A stretch of DNA of 64,000 bases, from positions 10,536,740 to 10,600,739 of the forward strand of contig JAJEKV010000008.1 in NCBI GenBank assembly GCA_021234155.1, in the 5' to 3' direction. The notes beneath the pieces were generated by a model. That model made no database searches, was not told where the DNA came from, and saw only the letters and a list, made by a program, of their open reading frames with translations. Position 1 is the stretch's first letter, and each line of letters opens with the position of its first letter. This DNA comes from Isoetes taiwanensis. Taxonomy: Eukaryota > Streptophyta > Lycopodiopsida > Isoetales > Isoetaceae. Below are positions 10,632 through 25,761 of this stretch, one piece after another. The position numbers were made by a program, and so were the translations under genes.

Positions 10632-11462
10632 ATGAATATGGCGATATCGCATCGTACAGTCTGTAGTGATCACCCGGACGAAGAGTACAGCGGCAGGATA
10701 CATCTCGAAGCTATGGCGAAAAGCACCAACCTTAGTCAGTTAAAGAGAGCAGATGCGGCAAAAGCACCAGCAAGTCAACAGGACCTCAGAGATTTTCTAG
10801 CACAGATAAACAAGCAGCTGGAGACTAGGATACCCAGCATGGATGCACTCAACACGCTGGCAGAATCAGTCAACCGTAACAAAGTAGCCATCGCCAGCAT
10901 GGACGTGAGGATAGTGGGAGTGGAAAAGACAAGCGAGGAAATGCAGCACAGAATGGACGAGATTGAGGAGGAGAAAGCCAAAATTCTGAATAGGTTGGTT
11001 GAATTAGAAAAAGGAAATGTTCAATTGAATGCATGGGAATCATTTGATAAAATAAAACCGCATATCATAGAGTATGAGGAACAGAATAGAATTAGGCATG
11101 ACGTTAGGCTGATAGGGGTAGCAGAGAAACCTAACGAGGACACGTACGAAGTGACTGCAGAGGTGATAGAGGTGGTCTTCAAAGAGCACCGGAGCATCAT
11201 TCTCAAAGTCGTACGATCGGGTCAATGGAGGGGGAGGGCGAGGCACATAAACTTGACGCTCAGGGACCGGCCAGCCAAGGAGAGAGTGTTGCGCACAGGA
11301 TCCAGGCTGAGAAACGGGATCAAGGTGCAGGAAGCCCTAACAGTCATGCAATGACAGGGGCTACACAGGGAGCTGGCCAAGGCCAGAGAACTGAACCAGG
11401 CAGAGATACAGGCGGGGGTAAAAAATGGCAAGGTGTTTCTGCACAAAAAGTGCGAGAATTGA
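10632..11462 (+). pseudogene. LINE-1 ORF1 (RNA-binding protein), one premature stop
   Basis: From the ATG at 10632 the product begins MNMAISHRTVC, has a predicted coiled coil over about residues 55-130 (heptad-rich, EEMQHRMDEIEEEKAKIL), then an L1-ORF1-like RNA-recognition region (RHDVRLIGVAEKP ... HINLTLRDRPAKERVLR). These proteins coat the element RNA. The frame stops at TGA 11352-11354, but the same frame continues for 35 more codons with a typical ORF1 C-terminus (ELAKARELNQAEIQAGVKNG) to the TGA at 11460-11462. The early TGA is readily explained by CpG decay of an Arg CGA codon. Confidence 0.8.
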
Positions 11463-11769
11463 CAGGAACGGGGCAGGAACAAAGATCGGGAGTTCAGGAA
11501 CCAGGGAGATCGACGGATGTGGAGAAGGAGAATATCAACCCACTGGGGGTCCTTGCACAGGAGCACGAGAACACGGCAATGGCAGTATTAGCCCCCGACA
11601 CGAGTCAGTACAAGAAAGAGGGGGAAAAGGGGACGGCGTAGACCGAATAGCACAAGCCGGCAACATGGATCCAACCCCGACCATGAAGACAAGAGGGAGA
11701 TCGAGAAGAATGGGAAACGGAGCAGAACACACGGAGACCCCGAGGGAGCAACCTCGAGGAAAGAGACGC

Positions 11770-14700
11770 TGAAGATATGGTATTGAAACTGTACTGGGTA
11801 CCCTTGCGATGACGGGGAGAGGCTGGAAGGAGCACACAGTCTGGTGGAGACCTGGGAACACAACATAAAACGGCTGTCGGAGGAGGAAGGGTACCAGCTA
11901 TTCACATGCTGGAAGGACAAAGATTTCAAGATTGGAAGAGGGAGTGCGGGATTAGCTTATTATGTCAAAGAAAATGTAGTAAAAAGTGCATGTATTTTGC
12001 AATCAAATGTCAATAAGAGATACATGATTTTGAATATACAACTACAGAACAAAATGGAGTTAATTCTGATTTTAGCATATTACCCACCAAGCAGTGATAA
12101 ACTAGAACTGTTAGAATTGGGGGAGACTATGATGAAATGGAAGGAACAGGGACCAATGATATTAATAGGTGATCTGAATGCCAGAACAGGGCAGGAACAG
12201 GCACAAATCATGAGCGTGGAAGATACAAATGGGCAATGGACTAGCACGACAAGATCAGAGGAATGGGATAGACATACAGAAGACAGAGCAGAAGTCAATG
12301 CCAGAGGGGAGCTACTACTCGAGATATGTTCGACTACAGGGGTCACTATAGCCAATGGAGTACAGAGGTGAGAAGGGTCAGGGAAGTACACGAGTCAGAA
12401 TGCACACGGGAGAAGTATAGTAGTGGATTTATGTGATAATGAATGACACAGCAACGGAGATAGTATCGGGATTCATGCTCCTAGAATGGCCAATTGGGAA
12501 AAGAGAGAGCCATAGACCCATACAGTTGACACTTACAGGGAATGAACACACCTCGAGTGACAGGCAACAAGAAACAGAGGAAGTTAACGGGAAACTGAAA
12601 ATACAGTTTCAAGAGAAGCATGTAGATGTATTTGTACAGTATATCAAAGAAGAAATGGGAAAATGGAATTGGGAGGCACACAGGGCAGACGAAAATGGGG
12701 ACAGGCTTAATGATATAACAGTGAAAGTAGCAACGGAAGTTTTCGGAAAGAGAAGAAGAAAAAGGGGGAAGGATGCATTCAAGGCCTCGAGTTGGTCCGA
12801 CGATGAGTGTAGAGAACAGAAAAGAAAGGTCAGAGAGCAGAGAGGGAGAGAGGCATACCAAACCGAGAAAACGGTGTATTTGAAGATGCTGAAGGCAAAG
12901 AGAAATAAAAACTTGGTACAGCACCAGTGGGGACTGGCTAAACTTCTGAAAAAACAACCTCGGAAATTCTGGAAGGATTTAAAGGGAAAGGACAAGGGAA
13001 TCAGAAAAATGGTAGCACGCAAGACGATATTGGGGCAGACGGGTGGGAGAGATACCTGGAAAAACTGTATAAGACCGGAGCATCTCCAGCACCAATATCA
13101 GAGTTACAAGGGATAGACAAACCGTGTTTTAGCACACAGGAAGTGATGATGGCACTAAATAGAATGGCCAATAACAAAGCCCCAGACCTATATGGGTTAA
13201 CAGTGGAATTATTAAAATGCGCAGATACAACAATAGGCAAACATGTGACAGATATATTCAACGGCATCATACACACAGGACTCCCAGCCAGATGGGCGTA
13301 TAACAGGGTGATACCCCTACACAAGGGAGGGAGCAGACAAAAACCTAGAAATTACAGAACCATAATGGTGAGTTCCATTTTTGCAAAATGGTTTGGAAAA
13401 GTTTTAGACAATAAGCTGAAGCAATGGGCAGAGGGAGGGAACCGGAGAGCACAGGGACAGGCAGGGTTCAGGCCGGAACACTCAACCACGGATCACCTAG
13501 TGACCCTCAGGATATTGGTAGAACAGAATAGAAACCAGGGGAAGAAAGTAATATGCTGCTTTGTGGACTTTAGGAAAGCTTTTGACACAGTTCCGAGGGG
13601 AAAACTAATACAATGGCTTATAGATATGCAGGCACCAAAGGATATGGTAGGGGCAATTGCAAGATTGTACTATAATGTATATGTGAAAATTGAAGAAGAA
13701 GGGAAAGCAATAGATTGCGACACGGGAGTCAAGCAGGGATGCCCATTATCCCCCACACTGTTCGGAATATACATAGATGCATTACAGGATTTCATAGCAG
13801 AACAGCAAGGAGACAGAGACGCTCCCATACTAGGGGACACCAAAGTACCCATCATGTTATATGCAGATGACCTGAGCATGATGGCCACAAAAAACAAGGG
13901 AATGCACAGGTTACTGAAACTGTTGGAAAGCTTCTGCGAAAAGACAGGGTTGACAGTTAATCTCTCGAAAACCAAAATAGTCTTTTTCGGTCGCAGGAAT
14001 AGACACAAACCGTTTAGATATTTGGGAACGGAGTTAGAAGAATCAACAGAATACAGATATCTGGGATACGACAGGCATGGCACAGGGAAATGGGCTAAAG
14101 GGGCAGATACAAGATTCCAAACAGCCATCGGGAGTTACTACAATATGAAAAATTTCTGCAATAAAAGCAGAATAATAAACTGGGAAATCAAATGCTATTT
14201 GTTCAGCGCAGTGGTCGCAACCACACAACTATATGGGGCAGAGGCCTGGGGACCGGGGCTAACAGAAAAGAAATGGGAGAAGCAGGAAGGAATATTAAGG
14301 CAATGGCATAAACAGGAATTCAAGTTGAGAACGAATACACCACAAACAACCATAGTATATGAGACGGGGCAGAAACCAATGGAAGTAAAGGCATGGGAAA
14401 AGACCATCAGATATCCATAAGAAACAATGCAGGTGGGAAACCGAATAAGTTAGCGAATATCACGATCAGTGAATCAGCGAAAGCCCACATAATCGAGAGC
14501 AACGGTTGGTTTAGGGATGTAGCAGTGTGGACAAGAAAAATGGGGATGAATCTGAGCAAACTGATTAGTGAAGGAGAATGGAATGGTGAATGGGCAAACA
14601 AAGCTACGCAAGCTTGGCTGCAAAAACACACAGGGCCCAAGACAATCTGGCTTATGACAGTATTCAACCCGGAACAGCAGATAGGACAGCAGATGTATCA

Positions 14701-15039
14701 GGATAATTTACTTGGAAAAGCCAGGAAGGATATCCTAGCAAGATTTAGAATGGGAAGCCATGACCTAAGAATTGAAAAGGACAGATGGCAGAGAATAGAG
14801 AAAGATGATCGGATATGCAGAATTTGTAACAGAGGGGAAGTGGAAGATGAAAATCATATGCTAAATGAATGCCCAGTATATGAAGACATCAGGAACAAGT
14901 ACAGAAATGTAAGGTGGGGTCAGCCTGTACACACACCATGATGGCAAGGACAAAAACAATGAGGGATCTGGCAGACGCAATACAGGAAATGACGGCAAGG
15001 CACCGGGAAGTACATAAAGAAAAAGGGCTTCTGTTATGA
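11770..15039 (+). pseudogene. LINE-1 ORF2 (endonuclease-reverse transcriptase), multiply frameshifted
   Basis: Endonuclease pieces: KIWY then a TGA near 11778, VETWEHN (11838 on), and LILIGDLNARTG-type strand residues near 12150. The SDH-type motif has become ESH at about 12505-12513, losing the catalytic Asp. The reverse transcriptase runs about 13143-14100 with QAGFRPEHSTTDHL, FVDFRKAFDTV, GVKQGCPLSPTLFG and an intact YADD at 13860-13871. The C-terminus has a C-x2-C-x9-H-x4-C motif (CRICNRG ... HMLNEC, about 14815-14865). Frame breaks lie near 12371-12433, 13030, 14405 and 14938. The last short segment ends at TGA 15037-15039. The whole would have been about 1,080 residues. The RT core alone is nearly intact. 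Confidence 0.85.
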
Positions 15040-18513
<3,474 letters not shown>

Positions 18514-18519
18514 TTTTCT

Positions 18520-18532
18520 GGCTCTGATACCA
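18520..18532 (-). other. Primer-binding site for initiator tRNA-Met
   Basis: The minus strand reads TGGTATCAGAGCC, the usual copia primer-binding site complementary to the 3' end of plant initiator tRNA-Met. It lies two bases inside the LTR end and seven bases before the gag ATG. Confidence 0.92.
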
Positions 18533-18533
18533 A

Positions 18534-19089
18534 ATGAGATTTTTCAAACAAAATCACTTAGCAATGCCCAGCAATCAACTCAACAACTTTTCTTTTGAGC
18601 ACAAGGTTATTCAACCATTGAAAATAATAACCAATCAATTAAGCTTTAAACAATATTGTGAACTTCACAAATGAACGAACATCTGCTTAAAACATCGAAC
18701 TGGCAGTATTCGATCCCAAATTGTTTCAGTGTAATCTCTATCTTCTGTACATCTTAATTTATAGGGCCGGATCCGGTCGCTATGGCATGGTTCCAGCCTG
18801 TAAGGCAACTGTGGTGTTTTTCCCTTGCACTCAGGGAACTTCTATATTCGAATTTCGTTTTGCCTCCATCTTTTAACACATAAAGCACTTGTCACATAAA
18901 GCACTTATATGCATTTGCTTGCATCTCTAACTGTTAAATGTGAATCTTCAACCTGTAAGACCATTTAACCTGTGTGATGATAAATGAACTTGTGTTACCA
19001 AATTCTACATTGACAGCTCGTCATGCCATGTGATTTGATTGGTTATCTATTCCATTTTGTGTGCCATGTCACCATGTTAGAAGTCAACA
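18534..19089 (-). repeat. 5' LTR of the copia element
   Basis: The inner edge (minus-strand ...AATCTCA) is fixed by the primer-binding site. The outer edge at minus-strand TGTTGACTTC is my best TG...CA fit and is less sure. A TATA-like CTATAAATTAAG on the minus strand near 18755-18766 would be the U3 promoter. The partner LTR is absent, so no age can be estimated. Confidence 0.65.
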
Positions 19090-20207
19090 TTGACGTGTAC
19101 TTAACTTTAGCCTCAAAGGAGGCACAATTCAGAAAAACAAACTTGAAATCTATGTAAATAGGTTGCAGCCTCCATATCAGCAAGAGTTATAACAGTTTAA
19201 CGAGTATACATATAGCAACATGAACAAAAACTTCTGAAATCAAAGCCCTCTTGTTGGGTATAACCTGTAGCAACATGCCTGGCTTTATATTCAGTAAAGA
19301 CGATTTGCTCAGCTTGAGGGCCTTCAGAAAAACACACTTGATATGTAGACACGAGAAAAGTCTCTGCTCTCTATAGACTGGGAACAAGCCTCTTAATATT
19401 GGAATACCAAGTTGCACAATTAATCTATGCAACAAGGATTTAGCAATTTGTACAATAAAAAGGACAAGGATGGCAATCCCTACTTGGCGTTATTATAAGT
19501 GGATGAAAAGGTGCAGCTGCAGGTTTGATATGGTGAGTCATGCCTATCACCAAAAGATCTGCAAACCACCATTGGACTGAGGCTGGTACGCTCGGCCTGT
19601 CACCAAATCCTCAGGCATCCACAACCATACAACCAAAACCTCAAACTGACCAGACAACTAAGCACGATTTAATTAATTAGAGAATTTCGGAATTCTCGTT
19701 TAGCATGAAATAGGTTCTTGGTTGTCTATAAAACACCGTAAGTGGTTGCAGCAGAGTAAAAGTTGACGGTTTTTTCGCTGTTTTTTGGTCACAACCAGCG
19801 ATGTATCCGACTTTGACATGTATAAGGCTATCCCAAGCTCCTTTGTGAGTAAGAGCGGTCCACAAAAAAGAGTGAAAATACTCAGCAGGATCGCCACGAC
19901 GAAGATTTGAAGCTGCCTAGCTAGCCCATGGATATAATATCACAAGTCCGTTAAGGTCTACACATGGACAAAAAGAAATGAAAGTGATAGTGAGGATCGC
20001 GGCGGCGAACATTTTGAGCTGTTAAGGTACCCACTAATTCTGCCAATAATTCTAAGAAAGTGCTAGCAAATATCGAGTCAAGGAAAGTTTAGACAAGAAA
20101 CAAAACTCAAAGAGTAAGAAAACTCAAAGATGTGGAAAACTTCAAAGCATTGTAATTTATATTCCTCAAACATTTCAATGTACATTACTTTGCCAGAGGG
20201 GCAGAAA
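19090..20207. other. Stretch without a clear gene; two degenerate element-B sites
   Basis: No convincing coding region is seen. A minus-strand 82-codon ORF at 19187-19435 has no recognised domain. Degenerate copies of the element B dyad occur at 19889-19904 (GATCGCCACGACGAAG) and 19995-20010 (GATCGCGGCGGCGAAC), each followed by a TTTGAGCTG-like tail. This suggests that element B reaches at least to about 19.88 kb. Confidence 0.5.
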
Positions 20208-21690
20208 TTAGTCCATCTGGGTTTCCGATACTGACTCAGGTACAACACCTATCTCAGCAGCTATCCTAGCTACATGTTCTTGGCCCCTTTGTAGAACCTC
20301 TGTTGTGTCCATCTCAGTATAGCCTGTTACATCTGGGATTTCTACAGACATGGCCTGTGCAAGGACTTGGACATGTGGATCCGGTCCTTCAGTCTCAGTA
20401 TCCATGGCGTTGCCTTCGACAGATGCGCCACTCTGCTCAGCACAGGCGATATCGGGTGCATGGAAGAGCTTGGCTTTTTTCTTGGCTGGAACCTGATGCT
20501 CTTGTGTACCTGATGGCTCACCCTCTTGATCCGCATGGTCCACGTCCATGCCTATGTATTTGAAAACTCGACCCGCCTGTCAAGAAAGGCATGTAGGCAT
20601 CCAATTTTTTGTTTAAAGCCCCTAATTTTTGAAACATGGGCTCTAGCGCAATAATACCTTTCTCAGTAGACTCCAGAAGTCTTTTCGTTTCCTGCATTCT
20701 TTCCTCATAGCTTTTCTCATCCATTTGATCCAAGATTACATCAATGTTAGATATATCTATTTTCTGGGTAATGTTTAAATTGATCGCGTCAGGATCATTT
20801 ACAGGCTCTGCCTTATCCTCTTCAACTGTCTCCCCAGCACCCTGTCCAACCATTTTTTCGAGCTTATCCAGGAAAGCCCTCAGAAGTCGGCATACTTTAC
20901 CCTGGCTTTCGAAAGCAATACTTTTCTTTCCCTGCATTAAGGTGACACGGAAGGCGATTTACTGGCGAAAGCGAAATCAAGGACACAACCATCCTTGGGC
21001 ACAAGCTTGTCAACTAGGTAGTAAGCATATGATGTCTTCAACTGGCACTTCAGCACGTGATCACCTTCCATTCCGACAAACTTGTACCTGGGTTTACCCG
21101 TGAAATAAGTCTGCCATTTTTTCTTCATTTTCTCATCGGTTTCTTCGTTACCAGCGGCGGGCATTGGTGGCAAGGGGTGTTCTTTGGTGCGGTGCTCACT
21201 GTGTCAAACGGCTCCGGCTTCGGCATTATCGCGTTGACCACGGAGTCGCTTACGTTAACGCACATATGGGTGATGTAATATCGATATTCCTTCACCCTTT
21301 TCTTGTTCACCCATCGACTTCGTCATATGTGCCTACTGAAATATGGGACCCACCTTGAATCGGGTTTATGCTAACCGCAAGTTCACGCAGTTCCGCATCG
21401 AGAATCACAAGGTGATAAATGTTAGCGATTGTCATCTTTGGATATTCTTGTGAAGAGTTCCATGTATTTTTGCACGCCCATAATGTAGAGAATCCTCTAA
21501 TGTCTATGAACACCAAAGTTGCATTCTCGGATCTTCGGAGTGGAGGTAGGAATCCCTTCCTTTGTCACAAAGATGTACAACATTTTTTCTTCTCCTTGAT
21601 CTTGATAGCCTCTTCGGTTTCAAAATCGATCTAATGGGTTCTAGAAATGCAACGGGCAAATTACCCACAACATGTTCCTTATTATAATTG
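20208..21690 (-). pseudogene. N4/N6 DNA-methyltransferase-like protein of element B, decayed
   Basis: Reading through several frame breaks on the minus strand, the order fits a beta-class N4/N6 methylase: an FIDIRGF segment where DPPY/F should be (about 21485-21515), AELRELA ... QGGSHISVGTYDE (21318-21400; compare LRxLKPGGSLxVxGSYD), and KTSYAYYLVDKLVPKDGCVLDFAFAS (20960-21050; split here as KTSYAYYLVDKL and PKDGCVLDFAFAS). The last leads into MQGKKSIAFES, matching the motif I plus acidic-end pattern. A coiled stretch and an acidic tail (MDTETEGPDPH) end at 20208. Both DPPY and the Gly of the SAM loop are altered, so activity is doubtful. Breaks lie near 21585 (TGA), 21305, 21190, 20945 and about 20580 (possibly an intron with acceptor TTGACAG). 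A fusion to the ParB-like gene is possible. Confidence 0.45.
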
Positions 21691-22199
21691 GCTTTCGCAT
21701 TACTCGTGATCCGAATCGGATATATCCGAGAATCCATTTGTTTCGTGGAAAGGGGAAATTGAAAGCAATTCTTCCCAAAAAGTGTATTCTTTCTGAAGCA
21801 ACGTGGAAGCGTATGACAAAATCTCTTTCCGCATGAAGCTCAAGCTTCTAATATTAATGGCGCGCTGCTTGCAATTAAACCTGCCATGATATCCGGCTTG
21901 CACCTTAATGTATGTCTTTCCTTCCAAAATCTCATCAAGAAGCTGAGAAACCTCTGCATTAGACATGCCTCGAAGGTATCTTAACCAGGTTTTGTTGAAG
22001 AAGTCCTTCGAGGGCTTATCAGGAAAATCTCCATGTTCATCACAGATTTTTTTGTTGACCCATCTGTTGGCCACTTCCATTAACTTTCTGAAGACCCGCT
22101 CCTCCATAAAAATAAATTGCTTCTCGTCCTTTAGCTCCTTCACCTTCAACGTTGTGGTAGCTATCTCGTGGAAGTCCTACAAAACAAACGGTCAGGAAA

Positions 22200-22213
22200 A
22201 TCGCGGCCGCGAT
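22200..22213. promoter_or_regulatory. Single palindrome copy in intron 3 of the ParB-like gene
   Basis: ATCGCGGCCGCGAT is a perfect 14-bp palindrome that matches the centre of the intron-1 sites. It sits 33 bases inside a 68-bp intron. A comparable lone site lies in the last intron of the element A gene. Confidence 0.7.
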
Positions 22214-23846
22214 GTCATTGAGCTATATAAGATAAGAAAAATACCTTCCATGCTGAGGTGGTGGCAGTACCAATGGGACCTTGCGGAGGACATCCATACG
22301 CTTTATGTTGATGCCGCAGCTGTTGAAGCTTCTCTAACAATGGCTCTCTATATACAGTGTTAGCGATGACTTCATTGCATTGAATGCTCAACTCAATATA
22401 TTCTCTATCTGTCAAGTTTCCATTAAGCACTCTTGTTCTTCTCCTCGCGTAGGCTTTAGCAAACTCTAGCCGCTGTTCCAGCTCTCCAACAACACCGCAT
22501 AGCAATTGAGCTGCACATATACTGTGGTTACCAGATATTATCCAAAATTTCTTGCCCTTCAAGTCAGCCTCTGTACTCCACGTGATCTTTTTCCTGAAAT
22601 AATGCGCACTTATAAGTTAGGAAGCCACAAACCAGAAATCATGGATAATAACAATCACCTGGTAATGGGGTCGAAGGGGAGAACATCGGCCGGTGTGAGC
22701 ACCTCCGTAGGATACGTCTTGAAACTCTTCACGAGAGTCTGCACATGGTCGTTTGAACGCATTCGATGCGTGAGGTTAGCAGGAGCTGGCTCGCAATCAA
22801 ATATAGAGACCTTCATAAACCAGTTCACACCAAGCGGATAGAACCGTTTGAATTGTTCAAGCTTCTGTGCAGTTTGTTCTGCCAATTTGCGTTCTTCCTC
22901 AGGATTGAATTTAAGCTCGGTCGGCAGTTCGGAAACAACGGGAAATGCTAAGCTCTTGGATGATGAAACACCTGAGACGGAAGGGGGGGTGCGGGAAGAA
23001 GAAGGTTCTCCGCTATCAGAAGTAGTCAGTTTGCGGAGGCTGATCGTGAACTTTGATATCTTATTTGGGACAGTAGTATCTTTCGGCAAAATAGGGGGAG
23101 CACAAATAGCCAAAGGCTGAGTAGGATCTATAATAGCAGAAGGTTGGGCAGTGGAAACAGGCTCCACAGACAGGGCTCTGGTCTGGGTAGAGTCCTCTGC
23201 TAAAGAAAGGGGCTTCACATGCTTTTTCTTCGCTTGAGCTCTTAACCAGTTAGTGTCCATTACCGAAGGCATTTTCTCATCTCGTTTAGCTTTCAATGCA
23301 ATGCTGGGTGGTTTCTTATCTGCCTGCAAACCTTTTCTGCATGTCGAGAAACCAGACAATATATCCCTATTGCCAGTTATTCCGGACAGAGACAGAGATT
23401 CATAGGACTGCAGTTCCCAGCCGTATCCTTTCGCACTGGTCGGAACATTCTTTCCTGTGGCTGGCTTGTTTAACTTGCTAGCTGTCATGAGTGAGGGATC
23501 ATAGTTTCTCCATTTAAGGACGTACTCAAGGAACTACAAATTTTGTGTGTCCTCCACGCTGCATATAATAGCGTCTTGGACATTGTTTTTTGTTCCTTCC
23601 CACATAGCAATTACAATTCCTATCTGCTGTATGTCATCGGCTTTCTTGCCAGTCTTGAGGAACAAGCAGAGGTTTTTTCTGCGGTCGCCTTTCGTCTGTG
23701 GAATTGCTTGTGCAATTTCAATGCACCACTTCCTTTCATTGGAAGGTGTGATGATCTTAGTAGGCTCAACGTCTGGACTGCGAAACAAATCCAGAGCTGC
23801 AAGCAAGTGGTGTATTAGTAATCCCATGAATCCGTAAAGTCAACAT

Positions 23847-24118
23847 GATCGCGGTCGCGATCTTCATGAGAGCTCACGACGATCGCGACCGCGATCCTGT
23901 TGAGTGCTCCACGAGATCGCGGGCGCGATCCTGTCGAGCACTCCAAAAGATCGCGGTGGCGATCGTCGTGAGCTCTCATGAAGATCGCGGCCGCGATCAT
24001 GCCGAGCACTCAACAGGATCGCGGTCGCGATCCTGCCGAGCAGTCAGCAGGATCGTGGCTGCGATCCTGCCGAGCACTCAGCAGCATCGCGGCCGCGATC
24101 CTGTTGAGTTCCATACCT
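23847..24118. repeat. Palindrome array of element B: eight 16-bp dyads at an exact 34-bp period
   Basis: Sites GATCGC-N4-GCGATC start at 23847, 23881, 23915, 23949, 23983, 24017, 24051 and 24085, each exactly 34 bp apart. Centres are GGTC, GACC, GGGC, GGTG, GGCC, GGTC, GGCT (with a GATCGT left arm) and GGCC (first base C). The 18-bp spacers are themselves near-palindromic (for example CTGCCGAGCACTCAGCAG), so the array is two alternating dyads. It occupies intron 1 of the ParB-like gene, about 125-400 bp from its start codon. Confidence 0.97.
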
Positions 24119-24242
24119 CTTTATGACTACATTACGAAAAGATGAACAACAGAATTAAACATGCATTATTGGAATAAACTGCGATCTTCTTGAGCTGAGG
24201 GGGCTAGAACTAACCTTCTCTGAGATGGGCTTTTGGTGCCAT

Positions 24243-25761
24243 GGATCGCGGGCGCCAGAAGAAATCGAAAAGGGGCTTCTCTACGACTGCGGTGGAAGGC
24301 GCTCGGGTGACCTGAAGGCGCGGGAATCGTCGAAGGCGCTCGTCGAAGGCGCTGGGCGGAAAGAAAATTTCAGAATTGCGAAAATAAATAGTGCTATCCC
24401 TGCCGGATTAATTTAATAACGCACGTGCGGGACCTGCCGCGCCATAAATGCCTACCATTAATACGGCCGGCATTCATAATTACACACCATTAATGCAGCC
24501 GCCCTTAATTATGGAGACGCAACAAATTTATTTTAAATGTGGCATTTTCCAGCCAAGTCGTACAATTGACGTGGACCTCTAAATTCAAAATATGTACGTA
24601 GAGTGAGAGATATAACCTCCCCTCCCCCACCAATACACCGCGTAATAAAAGCCCCGCAGAACCAAACAGTACACGCCTCAGGAGGACGGTTGAAGGACTG
24701 AAAAAGACAACTGAATTTAAATTTTGGGCCTGAATTTCGCGCTCGTTCACGTCGGCGGGATTTCCATTTTCAAATCGAGCAAGGTGTTCTGGAAGGCGCT
24801 CGTTCTTCTCGTCTGGGCGCTCGATCTGTTCTTCGAGGCGCTCGATCTGTTCTTCAGGGCTCTAGGTCTCATCTTGAAGGCGCTCGAGTGTCTTAAGCTG
24901 CCAGGGTACAAAATCCTAATGCCTTACTGTATATCCAGCTAGACATTATCCAATTCAGGAGTGATTTCCGATTTGTTGTTTATGTATAGGTTATAATAGT
25001 GTTTTCACAACCACCATGTAATTTACTGTATTACACCATCTCTTGTTTGGTATATGCTGTTCACGGATGTGTATAATCTGGTAAGCGAGCCCCAAATCAA
25101 TTGTTTATTTCTCGGACTAATTGAGTAATGAGGGGAGATCACAGTAACATAATGGTTCTGCTAATGGTTCTGCTCCCAGGTTGACAAATCACGACAGATC
25201 TCTATTGTAATTAACAAAAAGGCAAAGAATCGTTGTGGAAATAATAGTTGCAATTAGTATTCACGTAAACATTTGATTTGCGAGAGTTACTCAAATATCT
25301 ATTTGTTGCTCAGTTGCACCAGTTCGGATCTCTGCCTAAAAGAATCGCGACTGCGTTCATCCGGAGCATAGCACTTATAACGCGACGCGAGCTTACATCG
25401 AATTAATCGCGACTGTGATCTTGTGGAGGTAAATCCAGTAGGAAAGTGTTTTTTAAATGGTCAGAGAAAATAGTTTGAGCTGAAGAAGGTTAGTTAGATT
25501 AGAGAAAGATTCTAGTTAGATTTAAAGGATCCAAGATGTTCACCAGAGAGGTCCAGAGGATCGCCCTCGCGATCTTCCCGGGCCCTCTGTGTCTTTTGCT
25601 TGTTTGATTCATACCAATGTGGTCCATAGGATCGCCTTCGCGATCTTCCTGAGGTATTATGTCGTCCCTTGGGGCCTTGAGTAATTTGCATTATTTTTTA
25701 CTAATGAGGTCCAGAGGATCGCCTTCGCGATGTTGACGAGCAGTGTTGACTTTCTTTTAGG
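24243..25761. promoter_or_regulatory. Divergent promoter region of element B
   Basis: This 1.5 kb separates the two divergent genes. It holds a cluster of GGCGCTCG/GAAGGCGC motifs on both sides (about 24290-24360 and 24785-24890) and a TATA-like AATAAAAGCC on the plus strand near 24643. Dyads related to the intron-1 array occur at 25559-25574 (GATCGCCCTCGCGATC), 25630-25645 and 25717-25732 (last base changed), with weaker ones at 25343-25358 and 25405-25420. The three best sites are 30-200 bp before the transposase start, where a bound protein could control it. No gene is seen. Confidence 0.55.

Larger units (their letters stand above)
21700..24242 (-). pseudogene. ParB-like domain protein of element B, four exons, one in-frame stop
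   Basis: Exons are 24215-24242, 22659-23796, 22245-22593 and 21700-22176. Introns are 23797-24214 (418 bp), 22594-22658 (65 bp) and 22177-22244 (68 bp), all GT-AG. Spliced coding length is 1,992 bp, an exact multiple of three (663 residues), which strongly supports the model. It starts MAPKAHLREALDLFRSP. A Ser/Pro/Lys-rich middle precedes a ParB-like core: SNDHVQTLVKSF, WIISGNHSICAAQLL (GNHS codons near 22521-22532) and LTDREYIELSIQCNE. The equivalent box in element A is GGNHR, so the Arg is lost here. The C-terminus (GMSNAEVSQLLDEIL; ends DISDSDHE) aligns with the element A protein. The only lesion is TAG at 23534-23536. Intron 1 holds the eight-site palindrome array and intron 3 one 14-bp perfect copy. 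Protein role unknown; sequence-specific DNA binding is inferred. Confidence 0.6.

Noticed and set aside
23847-24118. Regularly spaced repeats resembling a CRISPR array
   Set aside because: The repeats are palindromic binding-site-like units, the spacers are related to each other, no cas genes are present, and the DNA is eukaryotic with spliced genes around it.
20208-24242. One continuous ParB-methylase fusion gene in element B
   Set aside because: The spliced ParB-like frame closes cleanly at 21700 with an acidic end, and the element A homologue also ends near this point. I therefore list two genes, although a fusion is not excluded.
24724-24942. 72-codon ORF with FFEALDLFFRALGLILKALE repeats
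   Set aside because: The repeat comes from the GGCGCTCG motif cluster in the element B promoter region, and no homologous segment occurs in element A.
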